Assembly: GCF_049537155.1 (NCBI RefSeq)
Contig: NZ_JBMVQZ010000012.1
Span: 70,678 to 134,677, forward strand
Origin: Limisphaera sp049537155
Lineage (GTDB): Bacteria > Verrucomicrobiota > Verrucomicrobiia > Limisphaerales > Limisphaeraceae
DNA length: 64,000 bases
Direction of reading: 5' to 3'
The notes beneath the pieces were generated by a model, which was not told the origin of the DNA, did not search any database, and saw nothing but the letters and a program-made list of their open reading frames with translations. This document shows, one piece after another, positions 16,547-25,439 of the stretch (within the stretch, counting starts at the first letter, position 1; every line of letters begins with the position of its first letter). The position numbers and the translations under genes are program-made.

Positions 16547-19500
16547 ATGGCGTGGATGGCGTTGAGCGTGGGCCTGGCACTGGGTGCGGCGGGTGCGTGG
16601 GCCGATGCGCCTCCGGAGTTCGACACCTTGGAGGAGGCTTACGCAGCGGCGGGGTTCGATCCGCGCCATCCTTCCAACGCCGTGGTGGTTTTCTTCAGCG
16701 ACCCGCACATGAACCTTTGGGAGGACGTGCTCCCGATCAGCACGAATCTCGACCCCCGATTGGTGCAGATCGTCAACGCCATGGACCCGCCGCCGCGCAA
16801 GGTGATCGTGGCGGGGGACACTTCGACGACGCTGTCGCCTGTGCCAGGTTGGGTGCCGCGCGCCTGGAGCATGGAGATGGGGACCAACGAGATGCTCCAC
16901 TGGCTGGCAGCCATCCGCGCCTTCACCAACGTGGCGCCGGAAGACATCGTCTGGATTCCGGGGAACCACGACCAGCTGGCCTTCGAAGAAGAGGCCGCCA
17001 CCTACCGGCTGATGTATCCCCAGATGCCGGTGCGGCAGCGACTGGACATCGCCGGGGTGCGCTTTCTGCTGTTGAACTGCGGCAATTACGGTGGGCGCAA
17101 CCCGGCTCAGCAGGCATGGCTGCGCCGGGAACTGGAGCAAACGCCGTTGGAGCAACCGCTGGTGGTGGTCACGCACGTGCCGCCGTTTCATTTCCCGCCG
17201 TGGTACCGCGGAACGGCCGTGGAACTGCGCGAACTGTTCAGTCAGCGCCCGCAACGTTGGTGGACGATGGGCGGGCATTACCACGCGCGTTCGCAGCGCG
17301 TCTACCAGCTCGGGCCAAGCACCGTGGCGTCGCTGGTGGTGGGGACCGCCAACCCCAAAAACACGAACGGGGCCTCCGACGACAGCGGGTTCGCCATTCT
17401 CTGCCTGAGCAACGGGGTACACGCGGTCCTGTACTACAGTTACAACCGGGCACGGTTCGAACTGGTGCCGCCTCCGGACTGGGACCATCCCCGGCCCTTT
17501 TACGCGGCGTTCGAGGCCGTGCCAGGGCTGATATGGCGGCGATTGAAAGCGCCCGGTCACCCGCCGGAAGTGGAGCATTTCGAGGGAGACGATGCGGTGG
17601 AATGGTACGCCTACACACGGGAATTGCGGCTGCGGATTCCCCTGTCGCCTTTTCAGGGCCAGGCCACGCATGGGGTCCTGCTGGCGCTGTTGCCCAGTGC
17701 GGACGCCCGTGTGGAGGTGGAAATCGGGCCCGGGGAATGGTCGCCGGTGCCCTGGGGCACCCCTTTGGAATTCGTGTACACGTTTGTAATCCCTCCGGCC
17801 CTGCGGACCCGGCCGGAACTCCATGTCCGGTACACCAGCCGCCTCGGCGGGAATGACTTCATCGCCGGGTGGGGGCTGGTGAGCACGTCCGCGCCGCCAC
17901 AGATCCGGTTCCCGCAGTTCGCGGAGGTGCCGGACCTCCACGTGCCCAGTGGCGCAACTGTGACGCTCGAGCTCCGTGCATATGTGACCAACCCGTTCGC
18001 CTCCTACGACGGGCAACGGTTCCGACTGCTCAGCGGGCCTGTCGGGGCCACGGTGGAAGAGTCCACCGGTCTGTTCGAATGGCGCGCGCCGGAGGACCCG
18101 ATGGAACGCTTCTGGGACGTGACCGTGGTCGTATCCGACACCGGCACGCCGGTGTTTTCCGCGACGCAAAGTTTCCGGATCCACACGCGCAATCGGCCCT
18201 ATTTGGTGGCGTTCCCCAGGGAGGCGGTGGTGGAGGAGGGCGCGCCCTTGGAACTGGTGGCGCAGGCGGCCGGCGCGGAGCCGCTCGCCTACCGTTGGTA
18301 CTTCCAAGGAGAACCTACGCCTGACGCCGAGGCCGGCGGCCCGGTGCTGCGACTCCCCGCGGCCGATCGAAGCCGTGCGGGTTGGTACCACCTGGAGCTG
18401 AGCAATGCTCATGGCGTGGCGGCCGGCCCCGCCGTTCGGGTGGGTGTCGTCCGATCGGACGAGGTGGCGATCCGGCTGCCGGCCGGCTCCGCCTGGCACT
18501 ACCACGACGGTGGTGAACCGGGCCCGACGTGGACAGCCGCTGCGGAGGGTGCGGAGGTCTGGCCCGTCGGGCGGGCCCCGCTGGGTTACGGCACGCCCGA
18601 TCTGCGCACGGTATTGGGCGCAGAAAGAGCGCATCCACCTTGCACGGCCTATTTTTGGGCTCGGTTGCTGTCGCCGGAAGGGCTGCAGGCGCCGGTCAGT
18701 GGCCGGTTGTGGGTCCGGTCCGGCGCGGTGCTCTTTTGGAACGGCCGCGAAGTGTTCCGCCACCGCATGCCGCCCGGTGAAACGGCGTACGGGCCATGGG
18801 CGGAACCAGCCCCAACAGATGGCCTCGAACCGGTCGAGTTTGAAGTGCCTGTGGAGGCGGTGTTGCCGGGCACCAATCTCGTGGCGGTGCAGGTCCATCG
18901 GAGCGGGGACGGCGCACCGGCGGTGGGACTCTGGAGTTTGAATGAACCGGAGGGTCCGTGGCGCGATGCGGTGCATTGGCATCACTTTCACGCGACGGGC
19001 ACGAACCTGCTGAGTCTGCCGGGCCGTGTGGGCAATTGTGTCTCCAACACCGGGTCGGCCACCAGTTGGTTGGAGACGCCCTTCCATCCCCAACAGCGGG
19101 TCAGGGGGCCCTTCACCGTGGGCGGCTGGGTGGCTTACGGATGGCGCTCGGGCGACGACCCGGCCGGCACCATCCTCGAGCGCCCCGGCGAGTTTCGGCT
19201 CTACTACACCGGCACGCGGATCAACCGGTTCCGATTCCGCGTGGGTGACACGGAGGTCCAAAATGAAACCTCCGGCACGCGGCCCGGCCAATGGCGCTGG
19301 CTGGTCGCCTGGTTCGATGGAGAAAAAGCGAACCTGCAGGTGGACCAGGGCCCGATCTCCAGCGTGCCCGCCACCCTGCCCACAGGTACCACCCAACCGT
19401 TGCGCGCGCTGCGGTGCGACGGGCCCTCGGGCGGGCTGGCGGCGGACGAACTGTTTTACTTCCCGCGCGTGCTGACGGCCGAAGAACGGACCTCCCTGTA

Positions 19501-19810
19501 TCTGTCGGGTCTAGAAGCCGCGAAGACCTTCCATCCGGGAGCGCTGCTTTTCGATTTGGAGCTGATGGCCCGGGTGTCTCGCCCGGCCGGCTCACCGCTG
19601 CGCCTCGGGGTGCGCCCGGCGGGCCGGCCGGGAAGCTGGGACTTGGTGGTGCCGGGGGCGGAATTCGCCACGTCATTGTGGCTCTCCACGAATCTGATGG
19701 ACTGGATCCCGGTCTGGCACCGGCCTGCTGGTGCGCCCACGGCCACTTGGGCGTTGCCTGATCCTCCCGCTCCGTTCCCCGAGTTCTACCAGTTGCGCGC
19801 CGGGCCGTGA
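16547..19810 (+). CDS. Secreted metallophosphoesterase with Ig-like and LamG-like C-terminal domains
   Basis: This protein of about 1087 residues has a signal peptide (ALSVGLALGAAGAWA, about 5-19) and a calcineurin-like phosphoesterase domain. All metal-binding motifs are visible: D52-x-H54 (SDPHMN), GD at 90-91, GNHD at 139-142, His210 (VVTHVPP) and GHYH at 243-246. After the catalytic domain come beta-rich segments, a cadherin-like region, an Ig-like domain around YRWYFQGEPTPDAE, and near the C-terminus a LamG/concanavalin-like domain (FTVGGWVAYGW, then WLVAWFDGEKANLQVD). It is probably an extracytoplasmic phosphodiesterase or nucleotidase with binding domains. The start is uncertain: GTG 16529, ATG 16547 and ATG 16556 all keep a usable signal peptide. 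It is not obviously co-transcribed with the next gene, 92 bp away. Confidence 0.85.
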   Translation: MAWMALSVGLALGAAGAWADAPPEFDTLEEAYAAAGFDPRHPSNAVVVFFSDPHMNLWEDVLPISTNLDPRLVQIVNAMDPPPRKVIVAGDTSTTLSPVPGWVPRAWSMEMGTNEMLHWLAAIRAFTNVAPEDIVWIPGNHDQLAFEEEAATYRLMYPQMPVRQRLDIAGVRFLLLNCGNYGGRNPAQQAWLRRELEQTPLEQPLVVVTHVPPFHFPPWYRGTAVELRELFSQRPQRWWTMGGHYHARSQRVYQLGPSTVASLVVGTANPKNTNGASDDSGFAILCLSNGVHAVLYYSYNRARFELVPPPDWDHPRPFYAAFEAVPGLIWRRLKAPGHPPEVEHFEGDDAVEWYAYTRELRLRIPLSPFQGQATHGVLLALLPSADARVEVEIGPGEWSPVPWGTPLEFVYTFVIPPALRTRPELHVRYTSRLGGNDFIAGWGLVSTSAPPQIRFPQFAEVPDLHVPSGATVTLELRAYVTNPFASYDGQRFRLLSGPVGATVEESTGLFEWRAPEDPMERFWDVTVVVSDTGTPVFSATQSFRIHTRNRPYLVAFPREAVVEEGAPLELVAQAAGAEPLAYRWYFQGEPTPDAEAGGPVLRLPAADRSRAGWYHLELSNAHGVAAGPAVRVGVVRSDEVAIRLPAGSAWHYHDGGEPGPTWTAAAEGAEVWPVGRAPLGYGTPDLRTVLGAERAHPPCTAYFWARLLSPEGLQAPVSGRLWVRSGAVLFWNGREVFRHRMPPGETAYGPWAEPAPTDGLEPVEFEVPVEAVLPGTNLVAVQVHRSGDGAPAVGLWSLNEPEGPWRDAVHWHHFHATGTNLLSLPGRVGNCVSNTGSATSWLETPFHPQQRVRGPFTVGGWVAYGWRSGDDPAGTILERPGEFRLYYTGTRINRFRFRVGDTEVQNETSGTRPGQWRWLVAWFDGEKANLQVDQGPISSVPATLPTGTTQPLRALRCDGPSGGLAADELFYFPRVLTAEERTSLYLSGLEAAKTFHPGALLFDLELMARVSRPAGSPLRLGVRPAGRPGSWDLVVPGAEFATSLWLSTNLMDWIPVWHRPAGAPTATWALPDPPAPFPEFYQLRAGP

Positions 19811-19902
19811 TGGAATCGCGCATCCCCTGCAGGGCCCGGCCTACGCGTCCGGGCCGGCTTCTCATGGCGCGGGCGGTCAGGTGGGGGCAAACTGGGGCGG
19901 CA

Positions 19903-20814
19903 ATGAAGACGTTGATCGTGGGTTGCGGATACCTCGGGCTGGCCCTGGGTGCGGAGTGGGTGCGCCGGGGAGTCCAGGTATGGGGCGTGCGCCGCACGAG
20001 CGCCGCAGACGAGGCCATGAGAGAAGCCGGAATCCGACCTGTACACGCCGACGTGACCCGGCCGGGCTGGTCCTCGGATCTGCCGGCAGGGTGGGACGCC
20101 CTCGTGTACTGTGCGGCGCCCGGCCGGGGCGGGCAGGAGAACTACCGGGCCGTGTATGACTGGGGCGTGCGCCGCGTTCTGGAGGAGGCGAGGCGCCTGG
20201 GTGTCCGGCGCGCATTGTACACCAGCAGCACCGGAGTGTACGCGGCAGCCGGGGGTGAATGGGTCAACGAGGAAAGCCCTGCCGAACCCGCAGACGAAAA
20301 GGGTCGGCTGCTTCGAACGGCCGAGCTTCGGTGGCTGGAGGCAGGTGGGTCGGTCTTCGAATCGGCGGTGATCGTGCGCATTTCGGGCATGTACGGCGCC
20401 GGCCGCGGCTATTACCTGCGCCGGTTTTTGGAGGGGCCGGCACCGGAGGCCTGGGAACGGGAACGGTGGGTCAACCAGATCCATCGGGACGATGTGGTCT
20501 CGGCGGTGCTCACGGTCCTGGAACGCGCGCCGTCCGGTCGGATCTACAACGTGAGTGACGACGAGCCGGCCCGACTGGGAGAGATCTTCGACTGGCTGGC
20601 GGCCCGGCTCGGGCGGGGCGTGCCCCCGCCGCCGGCGGCGGCCGGGGCGCTGCCTGCACGTCGCAACGCGGGTCACAAGCGCGTTTCCAACGCCCGGCTC
20701 AAGGAGGAACTGCACTGGCGGCCGCGGTATCCCACTTACCGCGAAGGTTACGCGGCGGAGCTGCGGCGCATGGGTCTTTGGCCCGGGGCCGGGGGCGGCG
20801 ACGCCGTTCCATGA
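19903..20814 (+). CDS. NAD(P)-dependent epimerase/dehydratase, atypical SDR (YeeZ-like)
   Basis: This 303-residue extended short-chain dehydrogenase-like protein starts with the Rossmann motif LIVGCGYLGLALG. It has YTSSTGVYAA, where the SDR Ser/Tyr region lies, and later RISGMYGAGRG and NQIHRDDVVSAVL, which are typical of the nucleoside-diphosphate-sugar epimerase family. The usual YxxxK is not clear, placing it with atypical SDRs such as YeeZ. ATG 19903 has a GGGGCGG stretch 3-9 bp upstream and starts the Rossmann strand directly; the open frame upstream looks non-coding. The substrate is unknown. It is convergent with glmS, with only about 40 bp between the stops. Confidence 0.82.
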   Translation: MKTLIVGCGYLGLALGAEWVRRGVQVWGVRRTSAADEAMREAGIRPVHADVTRPGWSSDLPAGWDALVYCAAPGRGGQENYRAVYDWGVRRVLEEARRLGVRRALYTSSTGVYAAAGGEWVNEESPAEPADEKGRLLRTAELRWLEAGGSVFESAVIVRISGMYGAGRGYYLRRFLEGPAPEAWERERWVNQIHRDDVVSAVLTVLERAPSGRIYNVSDDEPARLGEIFDWLAARLGRGVPPPPAAAGALPARRNAGHKRVSNARLKEELHWRPRYPTYREGYAAELRRMGLWPGAGGGDAVP

Positions 20815-20853
20815 GCGTCTGCGTCGCCAGCCGACCGGTGGCGCGGCCCGGGA

Positions 20854-22713
20854 TCACTCCACGGTGACGCTCTTGGCGAGGTTGCGCGGTTTGTCCACGT
20901 CGCAGCCGCGCAGGAGGGCGACGTGGTAGGCGAACAGTTGGAGGGGCACCACGGTCAGGAGCGGCTGCAAACAATCGAGCGTGCGCGGCACGTAGATGAC
21001 GTCGTCCACCTTCCTGCGAATTTCGCGGTCGCCGGCGGTGGCCACGGCGATGATGGGGCCGTTTCGGGCCTTGATTTCCTCGAGATTGCTGAGGTTTTTC
21101 TCGTACCACTCATCGCGCGGGATGACAAACACGCTGGGGAAATCAGGAGCAATGAGGGCGATGGGCCCGTGTTTCATCTCGGCGGAGGGATAGCCCTCGG
21201 CATGGATGTAGGAGATCTCCTTGAGCTTCAAGGCACCCTCCAGGGCGATCGGGAAATTGTATTGCCGCCCCATGTAGAGGAAATCCGTGAACCGGTAGTA
21301 CTTCTTGGCCAGGCGGATGATGCGGCTCTCGTCCTCGAGCACCTTCTTCATTTTGCCGGGGATGGCCTCCAAGGCGCGGGCAATGCGCCGCGTTTCCCGC
21401 ACCGAGAGCAGGCCGCGGCGCCGGCCCAGCCACAGTGCCAGAAGGGTGAGCTGGAGCAGTTGCATGGTGAACGCCTTGGTGGAGGCCACTCCGATCTCCG
21501 GCCCGGCCCGCATGTAGAGGGTCCAATCGGATTCGCGGGCCAGAGTGGAGCCAATCACGTTCACCAGTGCCAGGGTCCGCACGTTTTGCCGGCGCGCCAG
21601 GCGCGCGGCGGCCAGGGTGTCGGCCGTTTCCCCGGACTGGGAGATGGCGATGACCAGCGAGCCTTCCTCGAACGGGCGTTTGCGGTAGCGCATTTCGCTG
21701 GCGCACTCGACCTCCACGGGGATGCCGGCGAGGTTCTCGATGAGGTACTCCCCGGCCAGTGCGGCGTGCCAACTGGTGCCGCAGGCCACCAGGATGAAGC
21801 GCCGCATGGAAGCGAGCTCGTCCAGATGCGGTGCGAGCTCCTGCCAGGCCACCTCGCCCTTGTCCGCCCGCAGCACGCGTTTGAGCTCGTCGGCCACGCG
21901 CCCGGGTTGCTCATGGATTTCCTTGAGCATGTAGTGGGAAAAGCCGCCCAGCTCGGCCTCCTCGGCCGACCATTGAACGGTGTCCACGGGCCGTTCCACC
22001 GACTGGTCCCCGGCCCACAACTGGTAGGAGTCCGCGCGGAGCAGGACAATGTCGCCATCGTGCAGGTAGATGACCCGCCGGGTGTGCGGAAGGATGGGCG
22101 AAACGTCGCTGGCGAGGAAATTCTCGTCACGTCCGAGCCCCAGCACCAGCGGTGAACCGCGCCGGGCGCCCACCAGGCAGTCGGGCAGGTCGGCGTGCAA
22201 CACGGCAATGGCGTAAGTGCCTTCGGCCTCGCGCGTGGCCTGGTGCACGGCGGTGACGACCTGCTCGGGCACGGGCCGCTGGCCACGCGGGACGAGGGCG
22301 TCCAGATGCCGGCCGATGAGGTGGGCCAACACTTCGGTGTCGGTCTGGGACTGGAACTGGTGGCCGGCCTCCACGAGTTGCCGGCGCAGATCGGCGTAGT
22401 TTTCGATGATCCCGTTGTGGACGATGACCAGCCGACCGGACTGGTCAAGGTGGGGGTGGGCGTTGGTGTCGCTGGGCAGTCCGTGTGTGGCCCAGCGGGT
22501 GTGGCTGATACCGAGGGTGCCCTGCAGGGGTCGGGCCCGCACCGCTGCAATGAGCGCGTCCACGCGACCGACGCACTTGCGCAGTTGCAGGCCGGACCCG
22601 TCCAGGGTGCAGATCCCGGCGGAGTCATAGCCGCGATACTCCAGGCGCTTGAGCCCGTCCAACAGGATGGGTGCGGCCTCCCGCCGCCCCACATAACCCA
22701 CGATCCCGCACAT
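20854..22713 (-). CDS. glmS: Glutamine--fructose-6-phosphate aminotransferase (isomerizing)
   Basis: GlmS converts fructose 6-phosphate and glutamine to glucosamine 6-phosphate, the entry step to UDP-GlcNAc for peptidoglycan and lipopolysaccharide. The 619-residue length matches the family. The N-terminal class II glutaminase begins MCGIVGYVGR with the nucleophile Cys2, followed by HTRWATHG and HNGIIENY. Two SIS domains follow, with the phosphate-binding motifs CGTSWHAAL and SQSGETADT, and the protein ends with the conserved AKSVTVE. The upstream GmhB-like gene ends 13 bp before the glmS ATG, so they are probably co-transcribed. I see no glmS ribozyme leader in this short gap. Confidence 0.97.
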   Translation of the reverse strand: MCGIVGYVGRREAAPILLDGLKRLEYRGYDSAGICTLDGSGLQLRKCVGRVDALIAAVRARPLQGTLGISHTRWATHGLPSDTNAHPHLDQSGRLVIVHNGIIENYADLRRQLVEAGHQFQSQTDTEVLAHLIGRHLDALVPRGQRPVPEQVVTAVHQATREAEGTYAIAVLHADLPDCLVGARRGSPLVLGLGRDENFLASDVSPILPHTRRVIYLHDGDIVLLRADSYQLWAGDQSVERPVDTVQWSAEEAELGGFSHYMLKEIHEQPGRVADELKRVLRADKGEVAWQELAPHLDELASMRRFILVACGTSWHAALAGEYLIENLAGIPVEVECASEMRYRKRPFEEGSLVIAISQSGETADTLAAARLARRQNVRTLALVNVIGSTLARESDWTLYMRAGPEIGVASTKAFTMQLLQLTLLALWLGRRRGLLSVRETRRIARALEAIPGKMKKVLEDESRIIRLAKKYYRFTDFLYMGRQYNFPIALEGALKLKEISYIHAEGYPSAEMKHGPIALIAPDFPSVFVIPRDEWYEKNLSNLEEIKARNGPIIAVATAGDREIRRKVDDVIYVPRTLDCLQPLLTVVPLQLFAYHVALLRGCDVDKPRNLAKSVTVE

Positions 22714-22726
22714 AAAAAGTCTCTTT

Positions 22727-23365
22727 CTACCTGGCCGACGCCGGGTCGGACCGGGCGTTGTCCCGGCCTTCCGCGCGGCCTGTTGCCCCTCCCTGCAGAT
22801 CCCCCCTGACCGCGCCGGATCCCGACAGAATCAGATCGGCCGCCGTGCCGAGGTCTTGAGCCACCAGCAACGGGCCCGGCAACGGCTCCGGCAAGGTCCG
22901 GAGCGTCTCGGTTCCGTAGCCGGTCAACACCAGAATAGAAGCGCGCACCCCGGCGTTCCAGCCGCATTCCAGGTCGGCGCGCTTGTCCCCGATGAGATAA
23001 CAGCGGCGGAGGTCCAGGCCAAACCGGTCCCGGGCTTCGAGAAGAAAGTAGGGTGACGGTTTCCGGCCGCGCGAGGGTTGATCCGGCGCTTCCGGTGCCA
23101 CGTAAACCTCGGCGAAACGGACCCCGTACGGGGTGAGAAGTTCGTTCAACCGCTGATGCACCCGGGCGACGTCGTCCAACGTGAAGTAACCGCGTCCCAC
23201 ACCCGACTGGTTGGTGACCAGGAACAGTTCGTACCCCGCCCGCTGCAACCGTTGCAAGGCTTCGCCCGCGCCCGGCAGGAGGCGAACCTCCTCGGGCCGG
23301 CTCAGGTAATGGCGCTCCTCAATGATCGTGCCGTCACGATCCAAAAACACCGCCGTTTTGTCCAT
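22727..23365 (-). CDS. HAD-IIIA phosphatase, GmhB-like (heptose-1,7-bisphosphate 7-phosphatase family)
   Basis: This 212-residue HAD-superfamily phosphatase has the catalytic DxD motif FLDRDGT (Asp9, Asp11), motif II VTNQSG and motif III GDKRADLECG, all in the order and spacing of GmhB/HisB-N enzymes. GmhB removes the 7-phosphate of D-glycero-D-manno-heptose 1,7-bisphosphate on the way to ADP-heptose for lipopolysaccharide. The Cys/His zinc loop of typical GmhB is missing: the corresponding segment reads YVAPEAPDQPSRGRKPSPYF. The substrate may therefore differ. ATG 23365 starts directly at the first strand. It sits immediately upstream of glmS on the same strand, which fits an envelope-sugar context. 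Confidence 0.82.
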   Translation of the reverse strand: MDKTAVFLDRDGTIIEERHYLSRPEEVRLLPGAGEALQRLQRAGYELFLVTNQSGVGRGYFTLDDVARVHQRLNELLTPYGVRFAEVYVAPEAPDQPSRGRKPSPYFLLEARDRFGLDLRRCYLIGDKRADLECGWNAGVRASILVLTGYGTETLRTLPEPLPGPLLVAQDLGTAADLILSGSGAVRGDLQGGATGRAEGRDNARSDPASAR

Positions 23366-23550
23366 CCGGAGGCGCAGTTTCGACCAGCCGCACCCTCGAA
23401 GGCGAACCCTTTTTGTCACAGGGGGACTCGACAGCCCGGCACCGCCCGGTAGAGTGGGCCCGGGGCGCGGTGCACCGGATTTCAAGCGCGGCTTGCCGCG
23501 ACCGGACGCGCGCGGCCTTTGCAGGACGGCATGGCCCTCAACGAGGTCGT

Positions 23551-24360
23551 ATGAACACGCAACACAGCCTGCACGGTTGGATCGCGGGCCTGGCGGTTGT
23601 GGCCGGCCTGGCCACCGCCTGTCGCGGGCCGGTCTCCCACGAATTCCGGCCGCCGCCGGAGCCGCCGTCCTCCGCCAACACCGCGGAGATCGAAGAAGGC
23701 GAACCCATGCTTCCGGCCGACGCGCTCGAGACCCTGGACCGGGCGCGAAACCAGCCGCCCGCCTCCTGGCCGGGCAACGGCTGGCAGGTGTTGTGGGACT
23801 GCCGATCGTGGGCCGGCTGGTACGTGATCCCTTACGCGGGACGCGGGGCGGTGGAGTTGCAGGACGGCGTTCTGGTGATGGGCATGGGCAGTCCGTTCAC
23901 CGGCGTCCGGTACACGAACGACTTCCCGCACACGAACTATGAGATCGCCCTGGAGGCGGCCCGGCTTTCGGGATCGGATTTTTTCTGCGGGTTGACCGTT
24001 CCGGTGGGCGAGGCGCACTGCAGTCTGATCGTGGGCGGTTGGGGCGGCGGTCTGGTGGGGATTTCCAGCCTGGACGGTTATGACGCGTCGGAAAACGAGA
24101 CCACCACGTTTCACCGATTCGAGAAAGGCCGGTGGTACCGGATTCGCATGCGCGTGACGCCCGCCCGCTTGGAGGCCTGGATTGACGACGAACAGGTGGT
24201 GAACGTGAACATCGAGGGGCGCCGCATTTCGGTGCGGCCGGGGGACATCGAGGAATGTATACCGCTGGGCATCTCCTGCTGGCAAACGGCTGCTGCCATT
24301 CGCAACGTGCGCTGGCGCCCGGTGACCGGTCCGGCTTCACCGCCCCCGCGCCGCTTCTGA
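23551..24360 (+). CDS. DUF1080 (3-keto-disaccharide hydrolase-like) lipoprotein
   Basis: This 269-residue exported protein has a hydrophobic N-terminus ending in LATAC, an acceptable though not ideal lipobox, so it is probably a lipoprotein. The rest is a concanavalin-like jelly roll of the DUF1080/3-keto-disaccharide hydrolase type, with WQVLWDCRSWAGW near the beginning (family GF(K/E)-LFNG-type entry strand), DFFCGLTVPVG, WYRIRMRVTPARLEAWIDD and a C-terminal IRNVRWRPV strand. The ATG at 23551 starts the signal; upstream sequence in frame is not protein-like. Family members in this phylum are abundant secreted proteins linked to carbohydrate processing, but activity here is not shown. Confidence 0.82.
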   Translation: MNTQHSLHGWIAGLAVVAGLATACRGPVSHEFRPPPEPPSSANTAEIEEGEPMLPADALETLDRARNQPPASWPGNGWQVLWDCRSWAGWYVIPYAGRGAVELQDGVLVMGMGSPFTGVRYTNDFPHTNYEIALEAARLSGSDFFCGLTVPVGEAHCSLIVGGWGGGLVGISSLDGYDASENETTTFHRFEKGRWYRIRMRVTPARLEAWIDDEQVVNVNIEGRRISVRPGDIEECIPLGISCWQTAAAIRNVRWRPVTGPASPPPRRF

Positions 24361-24582
24361 GACCCGGCCACAGCGCCGCCCGGTGCCGGTTTTGGGCTTT
24401 CGCCTCCGGGGACGGCTTCTATACTGGGCCGCGTTGTGTCAGGACCGCCGGGCCCGGGAACAACGAGGGTTGTGTCCCGTGGTCGAATGGGGTGGCCGCG
24501 CGCGGGGTGCCTCTCACGAGCCGAGCACTCGGACCGCGCCCGGCAGGGCAAGGACAGTCAAGAACGGGACAAGGGTGAGCAC

Positions 24583-25104
24583 ATGGACCTGGCGTTCGTG
24601 TTGACAGCGCTGATCACGCTGGCAGGCGCAATTGCCGCGGTGTGGTTGCGAAACCTGGTGCACGCGGTTCTGGCGCTGGCGGTTTCGTTCACGGGGGTGG
24701 CGGCGGTGTACCTGCAGTTGGGGGCGCAGTTCCTGGGCTTCGTGCAGATCCTGATCTACGTGGGTGCGGTGGCGATTCTCATCGTGTTTGCATTGTTGCT
24801 GACGCGCGGGGGTGAGGTGCCGGTGGGCGGGGTGCATGCGAGCCGCTGGTGGGTGGGCGCGCTGGTGTCGCTGGCGGTCCTGGGCGTGCTCGGCTGGGCG
24901 GGCGCGGCCGCCGACCCGGCCGGTGCGGCGGAGCCGTCCGTCTTGAGCGTGGAGGAGCTGGGCCGGCAGTTGGTCACGCGCTGGGTCGTGCCGCTTCAGG
25001 TGCTGGCGGTGTTGTTGACTGCGGCGTTGATCGGCGCGGTGCTGCTGGCCTGGCGGGAAGACGAGCCGGAGCGCACGGCTGCGGACCGGGAGGCGGAGGA
25101 ATGA
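24583..25104 (+). CDS. nuoJ: NADH-quinone oxidoreductase subunit J
   Basis: NuoJ is a membrane subunit of respiratory complex I, part of the proton-translocation arm. The 173-residue protein has five predicted membrane segments, with the conserved QILIYVGAVAILIVFALLL region (TM3, which contains the pi-bulge helix in known structures). The ATG at 24583 has GGGTGAG upstream at good spacing. Its TGA overlaps the ATG of nuoK (ATGA at 25101-25104), indicating translational coupling. The C-terminus has a charged tail. Confidence 0.93.
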   Translation: MDLAFVLTALITLAGAIAAVWLRNLVHAVLALAVSFTGVAAVYLQLGAQFLGFVQILIYVGAVAILIVFALLLTRGGEVPVGGVHASRWWVGALVSLAVLGVLGWAGAAADPAGAAEPSVLSVEELGRQLVTRWVVPLQVLAVLLTAALIGAVLLAWREDEPERTAADREAEE

Positions 25105-25412
25105 ACGGACTGACCGGCTGGCTGTTGTTGAGTGCCGCCCTGTTTGCCACAGGGTTGGCCGGGGTGTTGACCCGCCGGAATGCGATCGCCGTGTTGATCG
25201 GCGTAGAACTGATGCTGAACGCGGCGAACCTGAATTTCGTGGCGTTTTGGCGGCACGGGGTTTCCGAAGGCGACGCCACCGGGGTGGTGTTCGCGTTGTT
25301 TGCCATCGCGGTGGCGGCGGCGGAAGCGGCCGTGGGTTTGGCCCTGGTGATTGCGGTTTACCGGCATTATCGGACGGCACACGTGGACGAGGTGGACCGG
25401 CTGCGTGGTTGA
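25101..25412 (+). CDS. nuoK: NADH-quinone oxidoreductase subunit K
   Basis: NuoK is a small antiporter-like subunit of complex I (MrpC homologue). The 103-residue length and three membrane segments fit. The family signature GVELMLNAANLN (about 38-49) includes the conserved Glu in TM2 needed for proton transfer, and the second conserved Glu occurs in AVAAAEAAVGLAL in TM3. It overlaps nuoJ by 4 bp and is followed after 27 bp by nuoL, whose ribosome-binding site (GGGGGAGGGA) lies in the gap. Confidence 0.95.
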   Translation: MNGLTGWLLLSAALFATGLAGVLTRRNAIAVLIGVELMLNAANLNFVAFWRHGVSEGDATGVVFALFAIAVAAAEAAVGLALVIAVYRHYRTAHVDEVDRLRG

Positions 25413-25439
25413 CGCGCCGGTTGGCAGAAGGGGAGGGAC

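Noticed and set aside
16409..19396. 995-codon open frame on the minus strand
   Set aside because: It is the antisense shadow of the secreted metallophosphoesterase gene; the translation is Arg/His/Gly-rich with no family motif, as expected for the opposite strand of GC-rich coding DNA.
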